Source: Bacteroidales bacterium UBA3834 | GTDB lineage: Bacteria; Bacteroidota; Bacteroidia; Bacteroidales; P3 | Assembly: GCA_002392965.1 (NCBI GenBank) | Contig: DGIA01000003.1 | Location: 41,446-97,683 of the forward strand | Length of the DNA stretch: 56,238 bases | Reading direction: 5' to 3' | Part shown: one piece after another, positions 34,147 to 43,706 of the stretch | How positions within the stretch are numbered: the stretch's first letter is position 1 | Layout of the letters: each line of letters starts with the position of its first letter | Position numbers and translations under genes: made by a program | Notes under the pieces: model-generated | What the model saw: the letters and a program-made list of their open reading frames with translations, nothing else | What the model was told of the DNA's origin: nothing | The model's database searches: none

Positions 34147-35424
34147 ATGAAAAGGTTGTTGTACATGATGCTGTTGGTGCTCCTTCCGTGGTTCTCCCTC
34201 TCTTGCGAAAAAGGAAACTACGCAAGCGAAAGCGAGGTGCGACTCGAATTCTCGGCCGACACCGTGGCCTTCGACACCCTCTTCACCACCCTCGGCAGCA
34301 CCACTCGCTATGTGAAAGTTTATAACCGTAGCGGGAAAGACGTGCTGATCGGCAGCATCACCCTTGCCGGAGGCAGCGGCAGCCGCTTCCGCCTCAATGT
34401 CGATGGCGACACCTCGATGGTGGCTCGTAATGTGGAAATCCTCGCTGGCGACAGCATCTTCATCTTCATCCAGGCCAATCTGCGAGCCGACACAACACAT
34501 GCTCCCTTCATCGTCGAAGATGCCGTCGTCTTCTCCAACGGCCAGCGTCTCCCTGTGTCTGCCTGGGGACGTAATGCCGTCTTCCACCGCTTGAAACCCA
34601 CCGACACCACATGGTACAGCGTCATCGACTGCGCCAACTGGGATCATTCCCGCCCGCATGTCATCATCGGCGCCGCCGCTGTCCTCGACGGCAACACCCT
34701 CACCCTCACCCCCGGTGACGAACTCTACTTCGCCAATGACGCCATGCTGGTTTTCGACACCAACGCCCGTATCCTGGCCAACGGCACCGACGCCCAACCC
34801 ATCCTCTTCACCTCCCTCAGGCACGACGGTTGGTACTCCTTCCTCCCTGGGCAGTGGCAATGCCTCTGGTTCACCGGTGGCAGCACCGGAAACATCATCG
34901 ACCACGCCGTCGTCGAAAACGGCACCGGCGGCCTCCGTGCCTATCCCGGTTCCTCTTTCTCTGTCTCCAACACCGTCATCCGCAACATGAGCGACTGCGC
35001 CCTGATAGGGCAGGGGGGCGCCATCTCAGCCTCCAACCTGCTCATATACGACTGTCTCGGAAGCCTCGCCGTCCTCCAAGGCGGCACCTACTCCTTCTCC
35101 CACTGCACATTCGCCGACTACTGGACCTACTCCTCGCGCCAGCAGGAAAGCGTCCTCCTGGCCAACTACCTCGCCGACCGCAACGGAAACATCCTCGCCG
35201 CCGACCTGCAGGCACTCTTCTCCGACTGCATCATCTGGGGCTCTCGCCAAACCGAGATGCTCATCGCCTCCGACGGCGAGCACCTCGACTCCGTTTCCCT
35301 CACACGTTGCTGGGTGAAAGGCATCGACGCTGACGACCCCCTATTCATCGACCCCGCGGACGACAACTACCGCCTCCAGGACGCCTCGCCTGCCGCCGGC
35401 AAAGGCTACCAATTCCCCGACTGA
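34147..35424 (+). CDS. Lipoprotein with probable right-handed beta-helix domain
   Basis: A 425-aa protein with a lipoprotein signal peptide; the lipobox FSLS-C puts the acylated Cys at residue 20. The ATG at 34,147 was chosen because it gives a compact signal peptide; an in-frame ATG at 34,123 would add 8 residues. An immunoglobulin-like N-terminal part (about 30-140) is followed by short repeating strands (AVVENGTGGLRAYPGSSFSV, NLLIYDCLGSLAVLQGG, SFSHCTFADYW) like a parallel beta-helix. It ends with DPLFIDPADDNYRLQDASPAAGKG, a common ending of such repeat proteins. Precise function unknown. Confidence 0.75.
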   Translation: MKRLLYMMLLVLLPWFSLSCEKGNYASESEVRLEFSADTVAFDTLFTTLGSTTRYVKVYNRSGKDVLIGSITLAGGSGSRFRLNVDGDTSMVARNVEILAGDSIFIFIQANLRADTTHAPFIVEDAVVFSNGQRLPVSAWGRNAVFHRLKPTDTTWYSVIDCANWDHSRPHVIIGAAAVLDGNTLTLTPGDELYFANDAMLVFDTNARILANGTDAQPILFTSLRHDGWYSFLPGQWQCLWFTGGSTGNIIDHAVVENGTGGLRAYPGSSFSVSNTVIRNMSDCALIGQGGAISASNLLIYDCLGSLAVLQGGTYSFSHCTFADYWTYSSRQQESVLLANYLADRNGNILAADLQALFSDCIIWGSRQTEMLIASDGEHLDSVSLTRCWVKGIDADDPLFIDPADDNYRLQDASPAAGKGYQFPD

Positions 35425-35455
35425 AACCCTGAACATAAAAACATCAACCGACACC

Positions 35456-36052
35456 ATGTACGAATACATCAAAGGACAACTGGCAAGCCTCGAACCCACT
35501 CAAGCCGTCATCGACTGCAGCGGTGTGGGCTATCTGCTCGAAATCACACTCAACACCTACGAAGCCCTTCGCCGTGCCGATGCCGCCCAGGTCAAACTCT
35601 TCGCCCACCTCGTGGTGCGCGAGGACGCCCAGCAGCTCTTCGGTTTCCACGACATCGCCGAGCGCGAAATGTTCCGCCTCCTCATCGGAGTCAACGGCGT
35701 CGGCAACCAGACCGCTCGCGTCATGCTCTCATCCCTCTCCGTCGATGACCTTCGCACCGCCATCCAGACACAAGACGTTCGCACCGTGCAGCGTGTCAAA
35801 GGAATAGGCGCCAAAACCGCACAACGCATCGTCCTCGAACTGGCCGACAAGATAGGCCTCGTCGCCGGAGAACGGAAATGGGAATCCGATGCGCAGAACC
35901 AAGCCCGCGACGAAGCACAAACCGCTCTCCTCATGCTCGGCTTCGCCAAACCCGCCGTCCAAAAACTCCTCTCCTCCTCCCAGTGGCGGCACGACGACGG
36001 CTCCCCCATGTCCGTCGAAGAAATCATCAAAGATGCCCTCCGGCGCCTCTAG
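35456..36052 (+). CDS. ruvA: Holliday junction branch migration protein RuvA
   Basis: A 198-aa DNA-binding subunit that forms the tetramer holding Holliday junctions for the RuvB motor. The OB-fold N-terminus MYEYIKGQLASLEPTQAVIDCSGVGYLLEI, the helix-hairpin-helix pair (LLIGVNGVGNQTARVML and VKGIGAKTAQRIVLEL) and the C-terminal RuvB-binding domain (RDEAQTALLMLGFAKPA) are all present. Length is normal. It is followed by sprA, an arrangement seen in other Bacteroidota. ruvB is not in the window. Confidence 0.97.
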   Translation: MYEYIKGQLASLEPTQAVIDCSGVGYLLEITLNTYEALRRADAAQVKLFAHLVVREDAQQLFGFHDIAEREMFRLLIGVNGVGNQTARVMLSSLSVDDLRTAIQTQDVRTVQRVKGIGAKTAQRIVLELADKIGLVAGERKWESDAQNQARDEAQTALLMLGFAKPAVQKLLSSSQWRHDDGSPMSVEEIIKDALRRL

Positions 36053-36153
36053 TCCCTTCATTCTATATTTTTAGCCACTCACTATCAGTGACTTATGTGA
36101 TTTTCTGTCCCACGACTCCCTGATACTGAACTCTGAATCCCCTCTGGTTCCGT

Positions 36154-36241
36154 TCTAGTACTAACCTAGTGGTACCCTAGTACTACCCTAGTATTAACCT
36201 AGTACTACCCTAGTATTAACCTAGTACTACCCTAATGGTGG
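36154..36241. repeat. 11-bp-period intergenic repeat array C
   Basis: Eight consecutive 11-bp units: TCTAGTACTAA, CCTAGTGGTAC, CCTAGTACTAC, CCTAGTATTAA, CCTAGTACTAC, CCTAGTATTAA, CCTAGTACTAC, CCTAATGGTGG. The middle alternates two unit types, giving a 22-bp higher-order repeat. It lies between ruvA and the small RNA promoter. The stretch from ruvA to the array (36,053-36,153) holds only a weak imperfect stem around 36,075-36,095. Confidence 0.9.
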
Positions 36242-36272
36242 ACGGGACAACCCTGTGCCCCCAAAATAAAAA

Positions 36273-36304
36273 TTTGCCGGTTTCCAAAAATGTTCGTATA
36301 TTTG
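36273..36304 (+). promoter_or_regulatory. Bacteroidota-type promoter of the candidate small RNA upstream of sprA
   Basis: TTTG at 36,273-36,276, a 20-bp spacer and TATATTTG at 36,297-36,304 match the consensus fully. The next gene, sprA, starts 250 bp downstream, beyond a structured region and a terminator, so the promoter first serves that RNA. Confidence 0.85.
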
Positions 36305-36309
36305 CAGTC

Positions 36310-36494
36310 GGAAATCAACAAGCTATTGGTATGGAGAAAGTTGTGTTACCCTGCCTTCTATCTCGGCGACTTGCCTGCTTAGAAGGCGAATGTGGTTAGA
36401 TAGGAAGAGCGCGCTGTAACGGTTGTGATCGATCTGGCACTATAGTGTTGTTGCCTGTGTCCGAACAGGATACAGGCAACATTATTATTATTTT
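36310..36494 (+). ncRNA. Candidate structured RNA, about 185 nt, possibly 6S-like
   Basis: The region between a consensus promoter and an intrinsic terminator has no worthwhile ORF but folds as a long rod by eye. AACAA-G-CTAT (36,317-36,326) pairs with ATAGTGTTGTT (36,442-36,452). After a large internal bubble, GTTAC (36,345-36,349) pairs with GTAAC (36,416-36,420), and TTCTATCT (36,356-36,363) pairs with AGATAGGAA (36,398-36,406). An alternative hairpin GCCTTCTA/TAGAAGGC also exists. Length, terminal stem and central bubble recall 6S RNA, which binds RNA polymerase. A cis-acting leader for sprA is the main alternative, since the terminator precedes sprA with no second promoter seen. Confidence 0.55.
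36451..36494 (+). terminator. Intrinsic terminator between the small RNA and sprA
   Basis: TTGCCTGT (36,451-36,458) pairs with ACAGGCAA (36,472-36,479), extended inward by GTCC/GGAT, and is followed by an AT-rich tail (CATTATTATTATTTTATAT). Its first two bases overlap the closing stem of the RNA, so the two structures partly compete. Confidence 0.8.
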
Positions 36495-36554
36495 ATATAT
36501 TTAGTGCAATAATAACGCGTGGAATGCGTTTATGGATACTGTTAAACCTTAACA

Positions 36555-39500
36555 GTGCAGAAAGGAAGACACATACTAGCATTCTTGTTGCTGCTGGCTC
36601 TGCATGTTGCTGTGTGGGGCCAGTCGGACAGTGTGGATTTCACGCCGATGGGAAGTGGATACACGCCGTCGTCTATTCGCACTACCGTGGAGTACAACGC
36701 GGAAACGGGCGACTATGAGCGCGTGATGAGGGTGGGCAACACGGTGATAGGTCGTGAATATATGTCTTTCGACGAGTACCAAGACTGGAAAATGGATCAG
36801 TTGATGGAGCAGTACTGGAAGGAGAAAACCGAGGGGACGGTGTTGGACAATGCCGCTGGCGGTTTGCTGAGCAAGATACCCGGCTTCAACCAGATCGTGC
36901 AGAAGCTGGATTTGCTGAACGGCAAGCCCCTCATCAGCGTCACCCCCAGCGGAAGCGCGGAGTTGACTTTTCAGCTGGTGAACAACTATCGCAATGATCC
37001 GCAGCGCGATGCCCATGAGCGGAGTGTGACGACGTTTGATTTTGACGAGAACATACAAATCAACCTTAATGCCAAGATAGGCGACCTGATAGATTTTGAT
37101 ATCAACGAGAACACCAAGGCAACGTTCGACTTTGAGAACAAGATCAAACTGAAGTATGAGGGAAAAGAAGACGACATCCTGCAGCTGTTCGAGGCGGCGG
37201 ATGTCTCATTCCCATTGAGCACCACTTTGATTCAAGGTAGCCAGCAACTGTTTGGCTTCCACACTAAGCTGAAGTTCGGAAAGTTGACCATCGACGCCGT
37301 GCTGAGCGAGAAGCAGACAAGTACGGAGAACATGCAAGTGAAGGGCGGCGCAAGTAGCCATGAGTTTCAAATCAGGGCCGACGAGTATGAGGAGAACCGG
37401 CATTATTTCATCGCACAATATTTTTACGATCACTACAACGAAGCGATGAAAACCCTGCCGACCGTGAATTCGAACATCAGGATTTTACGCATCGAGGTGT
37501 GGCGGACCAATGTGGGCGCTGCGGTGACGCAGAACCGCAACATACTTGCTTTGACCGACTTGGGCGAGGCGTATCCGAGCAGCGAACGGCTGGTGCGGAC
37601 GAGCTCGAGGGACCTGCCGTCGAACGACGCCAACAACCTGCTGACGGTGATGAACCCTGCGTCGGTTCGCAGCGTCAACTCGGTGACGGGCTACATGCAA
37701 GGCCTGGGCTTGACTGGAGGCACGGATTATGAAAAGGTGGAAAGTGCGCGTCTGCTGAATTCCAATGAATACACCTTCAACCGCGAACTAGGTTTCATCA
37801 CATTGAACCAGCCTCTGAGCAACGACCAGGTTCTGGCAGTGGCATTCCAATACCAGGTAGTGGGCGACACAAATGTGTATCAGGTGGGAGAGCTGACGAC
37901 GGACGGAGTGAATGATCCAAACACGCTGATAGTAAAGTTGCTGAAGAGTACTTCAACGAATACCCGTGGGCCGCTGTGGAGGCTGATGATGAAAAATGTG
38001 TATTTTCTGAAGAGCAGTCAGCTGAGCAAAGATCATTTCAGGTTGAATGTGCTGTATGAGAGTCGCGACGGCGGGGTGGGGATAGGTTTCTTCACAGAGG
38101 GCCCTCATGAGGGAAAGCCGCTGATCGAGGTGTTCGGGTTGGACCGCATGGACGCGAGCCAGAGCTACTACTACGCCGACGGAGTGTTCGACTGGTTCGA
38201 CTCGGCGGCTTTTAAGGGAGGTACAATACAGGCTTCGACAGGCAGGGTGTTTTTCCCTTATGTGGAGCCGTTCGGAAAAGACCTGCGGGCTTTGCTAGGG
38301 GACGAGAATCTGGCGAACCGCTACTGTTTCGACTCACTCTACACGATGACGCAGACTTTGGCACAGCAGTATGCCGACCGGAACCGATTTTATCTGGAGG
38401 GATATTATACAAGTTCGGTGAGTGGGGAGATATCGTTGGGTTATAGTGTGACGCCGGGAAGCGTAACGGTGACGGCGGGAGGAATGCCGCTGATAGAGAA
38501 CGTGGATTTCACGGTGGATTACACGATGGGTACGGTGCGCATCATCAACGAGAGCATCCTGAGTTCGAACACGCCGATCAGTGTGAGTTCGGAGAACAAC
38601 TCGTTCAGCATGACGACGAAGCGGATGCTTGGATTGCATCTGAATTACGAGATTGAACCGAACTTCAACATCGGGGGTACAGTGATGAACTTGCACGAGA
38701 AGCCGCTGACGCAGAAAAACAATTTCGGCGACGAGCCGACGAGCAACACCATCTGGGGACTGGACGTGAACTACAGCCATGAGGTGCCGCTGATTACGAA
38801 GCTGGTGGATCTGCTTCCGGGCATCGACACGAAGGCGCCGAGCACGTTGAGTCTGCAGGCCGAGTTCGCTCATTTCATCCCCGGATTAAGTAGCACAGGG
38901 AGCAGCGAAGGGAGTGTGAGCTATGTGGATGACTTCGAGGGGGCAGAGAGCAGTATCAGCCTGACAAGCCCGACAAGTTGGTTCCTCTCGAGCACGCCAC
39001 AGGACTACAACCGTCCGATGGCCATGTTTCCCGAGACGGCGCCAGGTACAGGTTTGGCTTATGGTTTTAACCGCGCCAAACTGGCGTGGTACCGCATCAG
39101 CCGTGATTTCTACGATAACAACTGTCCCCCCAACATCACTCCGGATGACAAGTCGAAACCCTATGCGCGCAGCATTGCGGAGCAGGAGGTGTTTCCGAAC
39201 AAGGATCTGACGGCCGGCCAGCCGACAGCCATCTATGAGTTGAACCTGGCTTTCTATCCGGAGGAGAAAGGCCCGTACAACTATGATGTGGCACCGACAG
39301 CCTACAGTGCCGGTATCGATGAGAACGGCCGCTTGCAAAATCCGGCTAGCCGTTGGGGCGGTATCATGAGGAAATTGGATTACACGGACTTCGAGACGCA
39401 GAATATCGAAATGCTGGAGTTCTGGCTGATGGATCCGTTTATCGAGAATCCGACACATAGCGGCGGTAAGTTGTACATCAACCTGGGTGATATCAGTGAG

Positions 39501-42500
39501 GATATTCTGCGCGACGGCCGCAAGGGTTTCGAGAACGGCCTGCCCACGAGCCTGACGGTGGTAAACGTGGATACGACGATATGGGGTCGTGTACCTACCA
39601 CGCAACCGATTGTGAATGCCTTCGACAACGACGAGGGCGCAAGGAAATACCAGGATGTGGGTTATGACGGATTGAGTTCGACCCACGGCATCAATGACGA
39701 GCAGAGCTTTTTCGGTGATTATTTGAACGCCATTGCGTTACGCTACGGTACGTCAAGTGCAGCCTATCAGATGGCGTCGGCGGACCCGTCCGGAGACGAC
39801 TACCGCTACTTCCGCAGCACCTATTGGGATGAGAACGACGTGAAGATCAACGACCGCTATAAGTATTACAATAATGCTGAGGGCAATTCGCCAGTGGAGA
39901 GTGAAAACACCGAGTCGTACAACACTACGGGTTCGGCCTACCCCAATGTGGAGGACATCAACCGCGACAACACGTTGAGCGAAGCGGAGAACTACTACCA
40001 GTATGTGATTGATTTGAATCCAGCCCGGATGGTGATTGGAGAGAACCACATCGTGGATATCCAAGAGGCTCGGAATGTGCAACTGGCGAACGGCGAGACG
40101 ACGACCTGCAAGTGGTATCAGTTCCGTATTCCGATTCGCGAGCCGGACCAGAAGGTGGGTAACATCAACGGATACCAGTCGGTGCGCTTCATGCGTATGT
40201 TCCTGAATCAGTTTGAAGAACCCATCATCCTGCGTTTTGCCACACTGGATTTGGTCTATTCCACTTGGAGAAAGTATTCGGAAGACCTGCTGCAGCCTGG
40301 CGACTATGTGTCGGGCACCTCGGAAGAGACGGCGTTCAACATTTCGACGGTGAACATTGAGGAGAACGGCAGCCGTCAGCCGGTGCCGTATGTACTGCCG
40401 CCGGGCATCGAGCGAGAGACATGGTACACGACGGGGAGCAGCTACACTCAGTTGAACGAGCAGGCGGTGGAGTTGGATGTGGACCAGTTGTCGAGTGGTG
40501 ATGCGAGAGCCATCTACCGATCCACGAGTTACGATTTGCGTTTTTACGGACACATGAAGATGTTTGTCCACGCCGAGCAGAAGTATTCCACAGAACCGAT
40601 AGCTGACGACGATATGGTGCTTTTTGTACGACTGGGCAGCGATTATACGAACAACTATTATGAATACGAATTGCCGTTGAAACTGACCCCGTGGGGTACA
40701 GGAGCCGAGGATGCCTATACAATATGGCCGACGGAGAATAATGTGGATATCGACCTGCAGAAGATGACCCAAATCAAGACCAACCGAAATACCCGGATTC
40801 GTAGAGGCGAGACGGGATATGCCCCCACGCTGCTCTACTCAGAGATTGTGGAAGGCAAGAAGTACACGGTGCTGGGTAGCCCGAACTTGGGGAAGATCAA
40901 GGTAATCATGATAGGTGTGAGAAATCCGCGCAAGGAGAGCATCGGAGACGGGAACAACATGTTGCCAAAGTCGGCGATAGTGTGGGTCAACGAGTTGCGT
41001 TTGAGCGACTACATCAACAAAGGCGGATGGGCGGCAATGGCATTGGCGCGGACAAATCTGGCCGATGTGGGCAACCTGTCGCTGTATGGTAGCTACACCA
41101 CGGCCAACTTCGGTAATCTGGAGGATCCTCTCATCAAGGAAGAGCTGGTGAACACCTTCAATTTCCAAGGAACTTTGGATATGGAACTGGGCCGCTTCCT
41201 ACCGGAGGATTGGGGGCTGCACATACCCCTCTATCTGGATCATAGCCGCGAGATAGGCAGTCCGGAGTACAACCCTTACAATCCCGATGTGCTGCTGTAT
41301 GACGACCTGAGAACCTATCGGACGGCGGAAGAGCGTGACAGCGTGGCGCAGATGACACAGAGACGCAAGTCGGCCACCAACCTCACCTTGACCAATGTAC
41401 GAAAGAACCGGACGGGCAAGTCTGGGCTGAAGCAACATTTCTATGACATCGAGAACTTCTCTTTTTCATATGCCTACAGCAATGAACGTAGTTCGGATGA
41501 CGAGACGGAGAAGTACAACAAAGACCAGCACCGTGGCGGGTTTACCTATAACTATGCCATTCAGGCTCAACCGGTGAAGCCGTTCGAGAAAGTGCCGCTG
41601 TTCAAAAAAAGCAAGAACTGGAAGCTGCTCAGTGACTTCAATTTCTACTATCTACCCAAGAACCTGACCTTCTCGACCGAGGTCTATCGTGACTTTGAAG
41701 AGACGTTGCTGAGGAACAAGAGTGCCGCCTTGGTTATCATTAAGCCGACCTACTACAAGCAGTTCACGTGGCAGCGCAATTATGGGTTGCAATATGACCT
41801 CTCGCAGTCATTCCATATCCAGTATTCGGCCAATGCGAATGCCCGAGTCGATGAGCCCATCGGACGCATCGAGACCCGTACTGCCACGGATTCCATCTGG
41901 CAATCCATTGCCTCGGGCGGCACGATGCAGAATTTCCAACAGGCAATCACGGCCTCCTATGATCTGCCGGTCAATAAGCTGCCGTATATGGATTTCTTAC
42001 GTATGCCGCTGAGTTACCGTACCAACTTTACCTATCTGGGTACTACTCAGGCATTGGCATCTATGGGCGCCACCTTGCAAAGTTCGACCACCATGCAGGC
42101 AGGTGCTCAGGCTAATTTGCAGAACCTGTATAACAAAATACCGTTGCTGAAAAAGGCGTGGGCAAACAACAATAACAACGACCGTGGTCGGCAGAACCAG
42201 CAGCGTGGACGTCGTCAGACGGAGACCAAACCGATGACTGCCAAAGATTCGCTGGCAGTAGCCGATAGCCTCAGAAAGGAGAAGGTCAAGCAGTCGTTGA
42301 TGGAGGTGGGCTATTTTGCATTGCGGTTAGTGTCCAGTGTGAAGAACATCAATATGCAATACAATGTCACCACAGGTTCCCGATTGCCCGGTTATATGGG
42401 CGAGCCGATGTTTGCAGGATTGGATCCCCGTCATTACTGGACACCCGGGGCGGGATATATCCTCGGCTATCATCAGGATGTGGTCAACGATCTGTTGCGG

Positions 42501-43688
42501 AACGACCTGCTCAGTCGCGACACGCTGTTCAACATGCCCCATGAAATGACGGAGAACCGAACCTTATCGCTACAGGCACAAGTGGAGCCTATCCGTGATT
42601 TCCGAATCGACATCACTGCCACCCAGAACTACACCTCCAGAGAAGAATACTATTACAAATACCTGTCGGAATATGATGCGGTGCGAGGACCGATGTCTTA
42701 CATGCGGGGAGGCAACTATACCACCACGGTATGGGCACTCTCGACAGCCTTTGCCAACAGCGACGAACTCTTCTCCCAGTTCCTCGACAATCGCTCGGCA
42801 GTGTCAGGCCGTCTTGCTGCGATGAACGGAAGTCCGTATAGCGACCAAATGGTGCGCGACTCCATGAACGGAAACTATTATCCTGCAGGTTACAGCGCCA
42901 ACTCGCAAACGGTATTGCTCACCTCTTTCCTGGCTACCTATCTGGGTAAGGAACCCACCCGGCAATCTTTCTCTCCTTTCTTGCCTTTCCCCTTGCCTAA
43001 CTGGAGTGTCAATTATAATGGCCTCAACAAGGTGCAGTTCTTGAAGAAGTGGTTCAACAACATCACCATTTCGCATAAATACAACGCCACATACAGCATT
43101 GGAAACTATTACACCGATGCTTCACTATCTTCGGCTACGGGTTATGATTACGGCTCGGAGTACATCGTCAACAGCACAGGCGATTACATCCCGCCGGTAA
43201 GCATGGAAGGCATCCAACTCAACGAGCAGTTCAGCCCCTTGATAAGGGTGGCGATAAACATGGTGAATAGCTTGCAATTCAATGTGTCGGTGCAGAAAAC
43301 CCGCATGTTGCAGCTCTCCTTCTCAAACAACCAGCTTACCGAAACCACCCGCGACGGTGTCACCTTCGGCACAGGCTACCGTTTCAAGGATATCGCTTTC
43401 CAAGTGCTGTTCGCCGGCACGAAATACGACATCAAAAGTGACATCGTGTTGCAACTCAACCTCACCTACAATAACAACATGACCAATATCCGCAAGATCA
43501 ACCAGAATCTCAGTCAGGTCAGTTCGGGCAGCCAGGTATGGATGGCCGAACTCAGTGGCGAATATGCCATTTCGTCGCACTTTACGCTCCGGGCTTTCTT
43601 CCAGACGAATATCAACACCCCCTATATCTCCAACGCTTATCCCAACTCAACCACCAAGGGCGGCCTGATGTTGCGCATGTCCTTCTAA
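36555..43688 (+). CDS. sprA: T9SS outer-membrane translocon protein SprA (Sov)
   Basis: A giant 2377-aa outer-membrane barrel, the channel through which T9SS cargo crosses the outer membrane; the Porphyromonas homolog is Sov. The start is GTG at 36,555, giving a signal peptide MQKGRHILAFLLLLALHVAVWG. Family-typical segments include WKMDQLMEQYWKEK, the SVTPSGSAELTF region, SYVDDFEGAESSISL and long repeated barrel strands ending KGGLMLRMSF. Length is close to other SprA proteins. No other T9SS component is seen, apart from cargo at 238 and probably at 53,744. Transcription may depend on read-through of the upstream terminator. Confidence 0.95.
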   Translation: MQKGRHILAFLLLLALHVAVWGQSDSVDFTPMGSGYTPSSIRTTVEYNAETGDYERVMRVGNTVIGREYMSFDEYQDWKMDQLMEQYWKEKTEGTVLDNAAGGLLSKIPGFNQIVQKLDLLNGKPLISVTPSGSAELTFQLVNNYRNDPQRDAHERSVTTFDFDENIQINLNAKIGDLIDFDINENTKATFDFENKIKLKYEGKEDDILQLFEAADVSFPLSTTLIQGSQQLFGFHTKLKFGKLTIDAVLSEKQTSTENMQVKGGASSHEFQIRADEYEENRHYFIAQYFYDHYNEAMKTLPTVNSNIRILRIEVWRTNVGAAVTQNRNILALTDLGEAYPSSERLVRTSSRDLPSNDANNLLTVMNPASVRSVNSVTGYMQGLGLTGGTDYEKVESARLLNSNEYTFNRELGFITLNQPLSNDQVLAVAFQYQVVGDTNVYQVGELTTDGVNDPNTLIVKLLKSTSTNTRGPLWRLMMKNVYFLKSSQLSKDHFRLNVLYESRDGGVGIGFFTEGPHEGKPLIEVFGLDRMDASQSYYYADGVFDWFDSAAFKGGTIQASTGRVFFPYVEPFGKDLRALLGDENLANRYCFDSLYTMTQTLAQQYADRNRFYLEGYYTSSVSGEISLGYSVTPGSVTVTAGGMPLIENVDFTVDYTMGTVRIINESILSSNTPISVSSENNSFSMTTKRMLGLHLNYEIEPNFNIGGTVMNLHEKPLTQKNNFGDEPTSNTIWGLDVNYSHEVPLITKLVDLLPGIDTKAPSTLSLQAEFAHFIPGLSSTGSSEGSVSYVDDFEGAESSISLTSPTSWFLSSTPQDYNRPMAMFPETAPGTGLAYGFNRAKLAWYRISRDFYDNNCPPNITPDDKSKPYARSIAEQEVFPNKDLTAGQPTAIYELNLAFYPEEKGPYNYDVAPTAYSAGIDENGRLQNPASRWGGIMRKLDYTDFETQNIEMLEFWLMDPFIENPTHSGGKLYINLGDISEDILRDGRKGFENGLPTSLTVVNVDTTIWGRVPTTQPIVNAFDNDEGARKYQDVGYDGLSSTHGINDEQSFFGDYLNAIALRYGTSSAAYQMASADPSGDDYRYFRSTYWDENDVKINDRYKYYNNAEGNSPVESENTESYNTTGSAYPNVEDINRDNTLSEAENYYQYVIDLNPARMVIGENHIVDIQEARNVQLANGETTTCKWYQFRIPIREPDQKVGNINGYQSVRFMRMFLNQFEEPIILRFATLDLVYSTWRKYSEDLLQPGDYVSGTSEETAFNISTVNIEENGSRQPVPYVLPPGIERETWYTTGSSYTQLNEQAVELDVDQLSSGDARAIYRSTSYDLRFYGHMKMFVHAEQKYSTEPIADDDMVLFVRLGSDYTNNYYEYELPLKLTPWGTGAEDAYTIWPTENNVDIDLQKMTQIKTNRNTRIRRGETGYAPTLLYSEIVEGKKYTVLGSPNLGKIKVIMIGVRNPRKESIGDGNNMLPKSAIVWVNELRLSDYINKGGWAAMALARTNLADVGNLSLYGSYTTANFGNLEDPLIKEELVNTFNFQGTLDMELGRFLPEDWGLHIPLYLDHSREIGSPEYNPYNPDVLLYDDLRTYRTAEERDSVAQMTQRRKSATNLTLTNVRKNRTGKSGLKQHFYDIENFSFSYAYSNERSSDDETEKYNKDQHRGGFTYNYAIQAQPVKPFEKVPLFKKSKNWKLLSDFNFYYLPKNLTFSTEVYRDFEETLLRNKSAALVIIKPTYYKQFTWQRNYGLQYDLSQSFHIQYSANANARVDEPIGRIETRTATDSIWQSIASGGTMQNFQQAITASYDLPVNKLPYMDFLRMPLSYRTNFTYLGTTQALASMGATLQSSTTMQAGAQANLQNLYNKIPLLKKAWANNNNNDRGRQNQQRGRRQTETKPMTAKDSLAVADSLRKEKVKQSLMEVGYFALRLVSSVKNINMQYNVTTGSRLPGYMGEPMFAGLDPRHYWTPGAGYILGYHQDVVNDLLRNDLLSRDTLFNMPHEMTENRTLSLQAQVEPIRDFRIDITATQNYTSREEYYYKYLSEYDAVRGPMSYMRGGNYTTTVWALSTAFANSDELFSQFLDNRSAVSGRLAAMNGSPYSDQMVRDSMNGNYYPAGYSANSQTVLLTSFLATYLGKEPTRQSFSPFLPFPLPNWSVNYNGLNKVQFLKKWFNNITISHKYNATYSIGNYYTDASLSSATGYDYGSEYIVNSTGDYIPPVSMEGIQLNEQFSPLIRVAINMVNSLQFNVSVQKTRMLQLSFSNNQLTETTRDGVTFGTGYRFKDIAFQVLFAGTKYDIKSDIVLQLNLTYNNNMTNIRKINQNLSQVSSGSQVWMAELSGEYAISSHFTLRAFFQTNINTPYISNAYPNSTTKGGLMLRMSF

Positions 43689-43706
43689 TTCCTTTCAAGT
43701 ATCACG

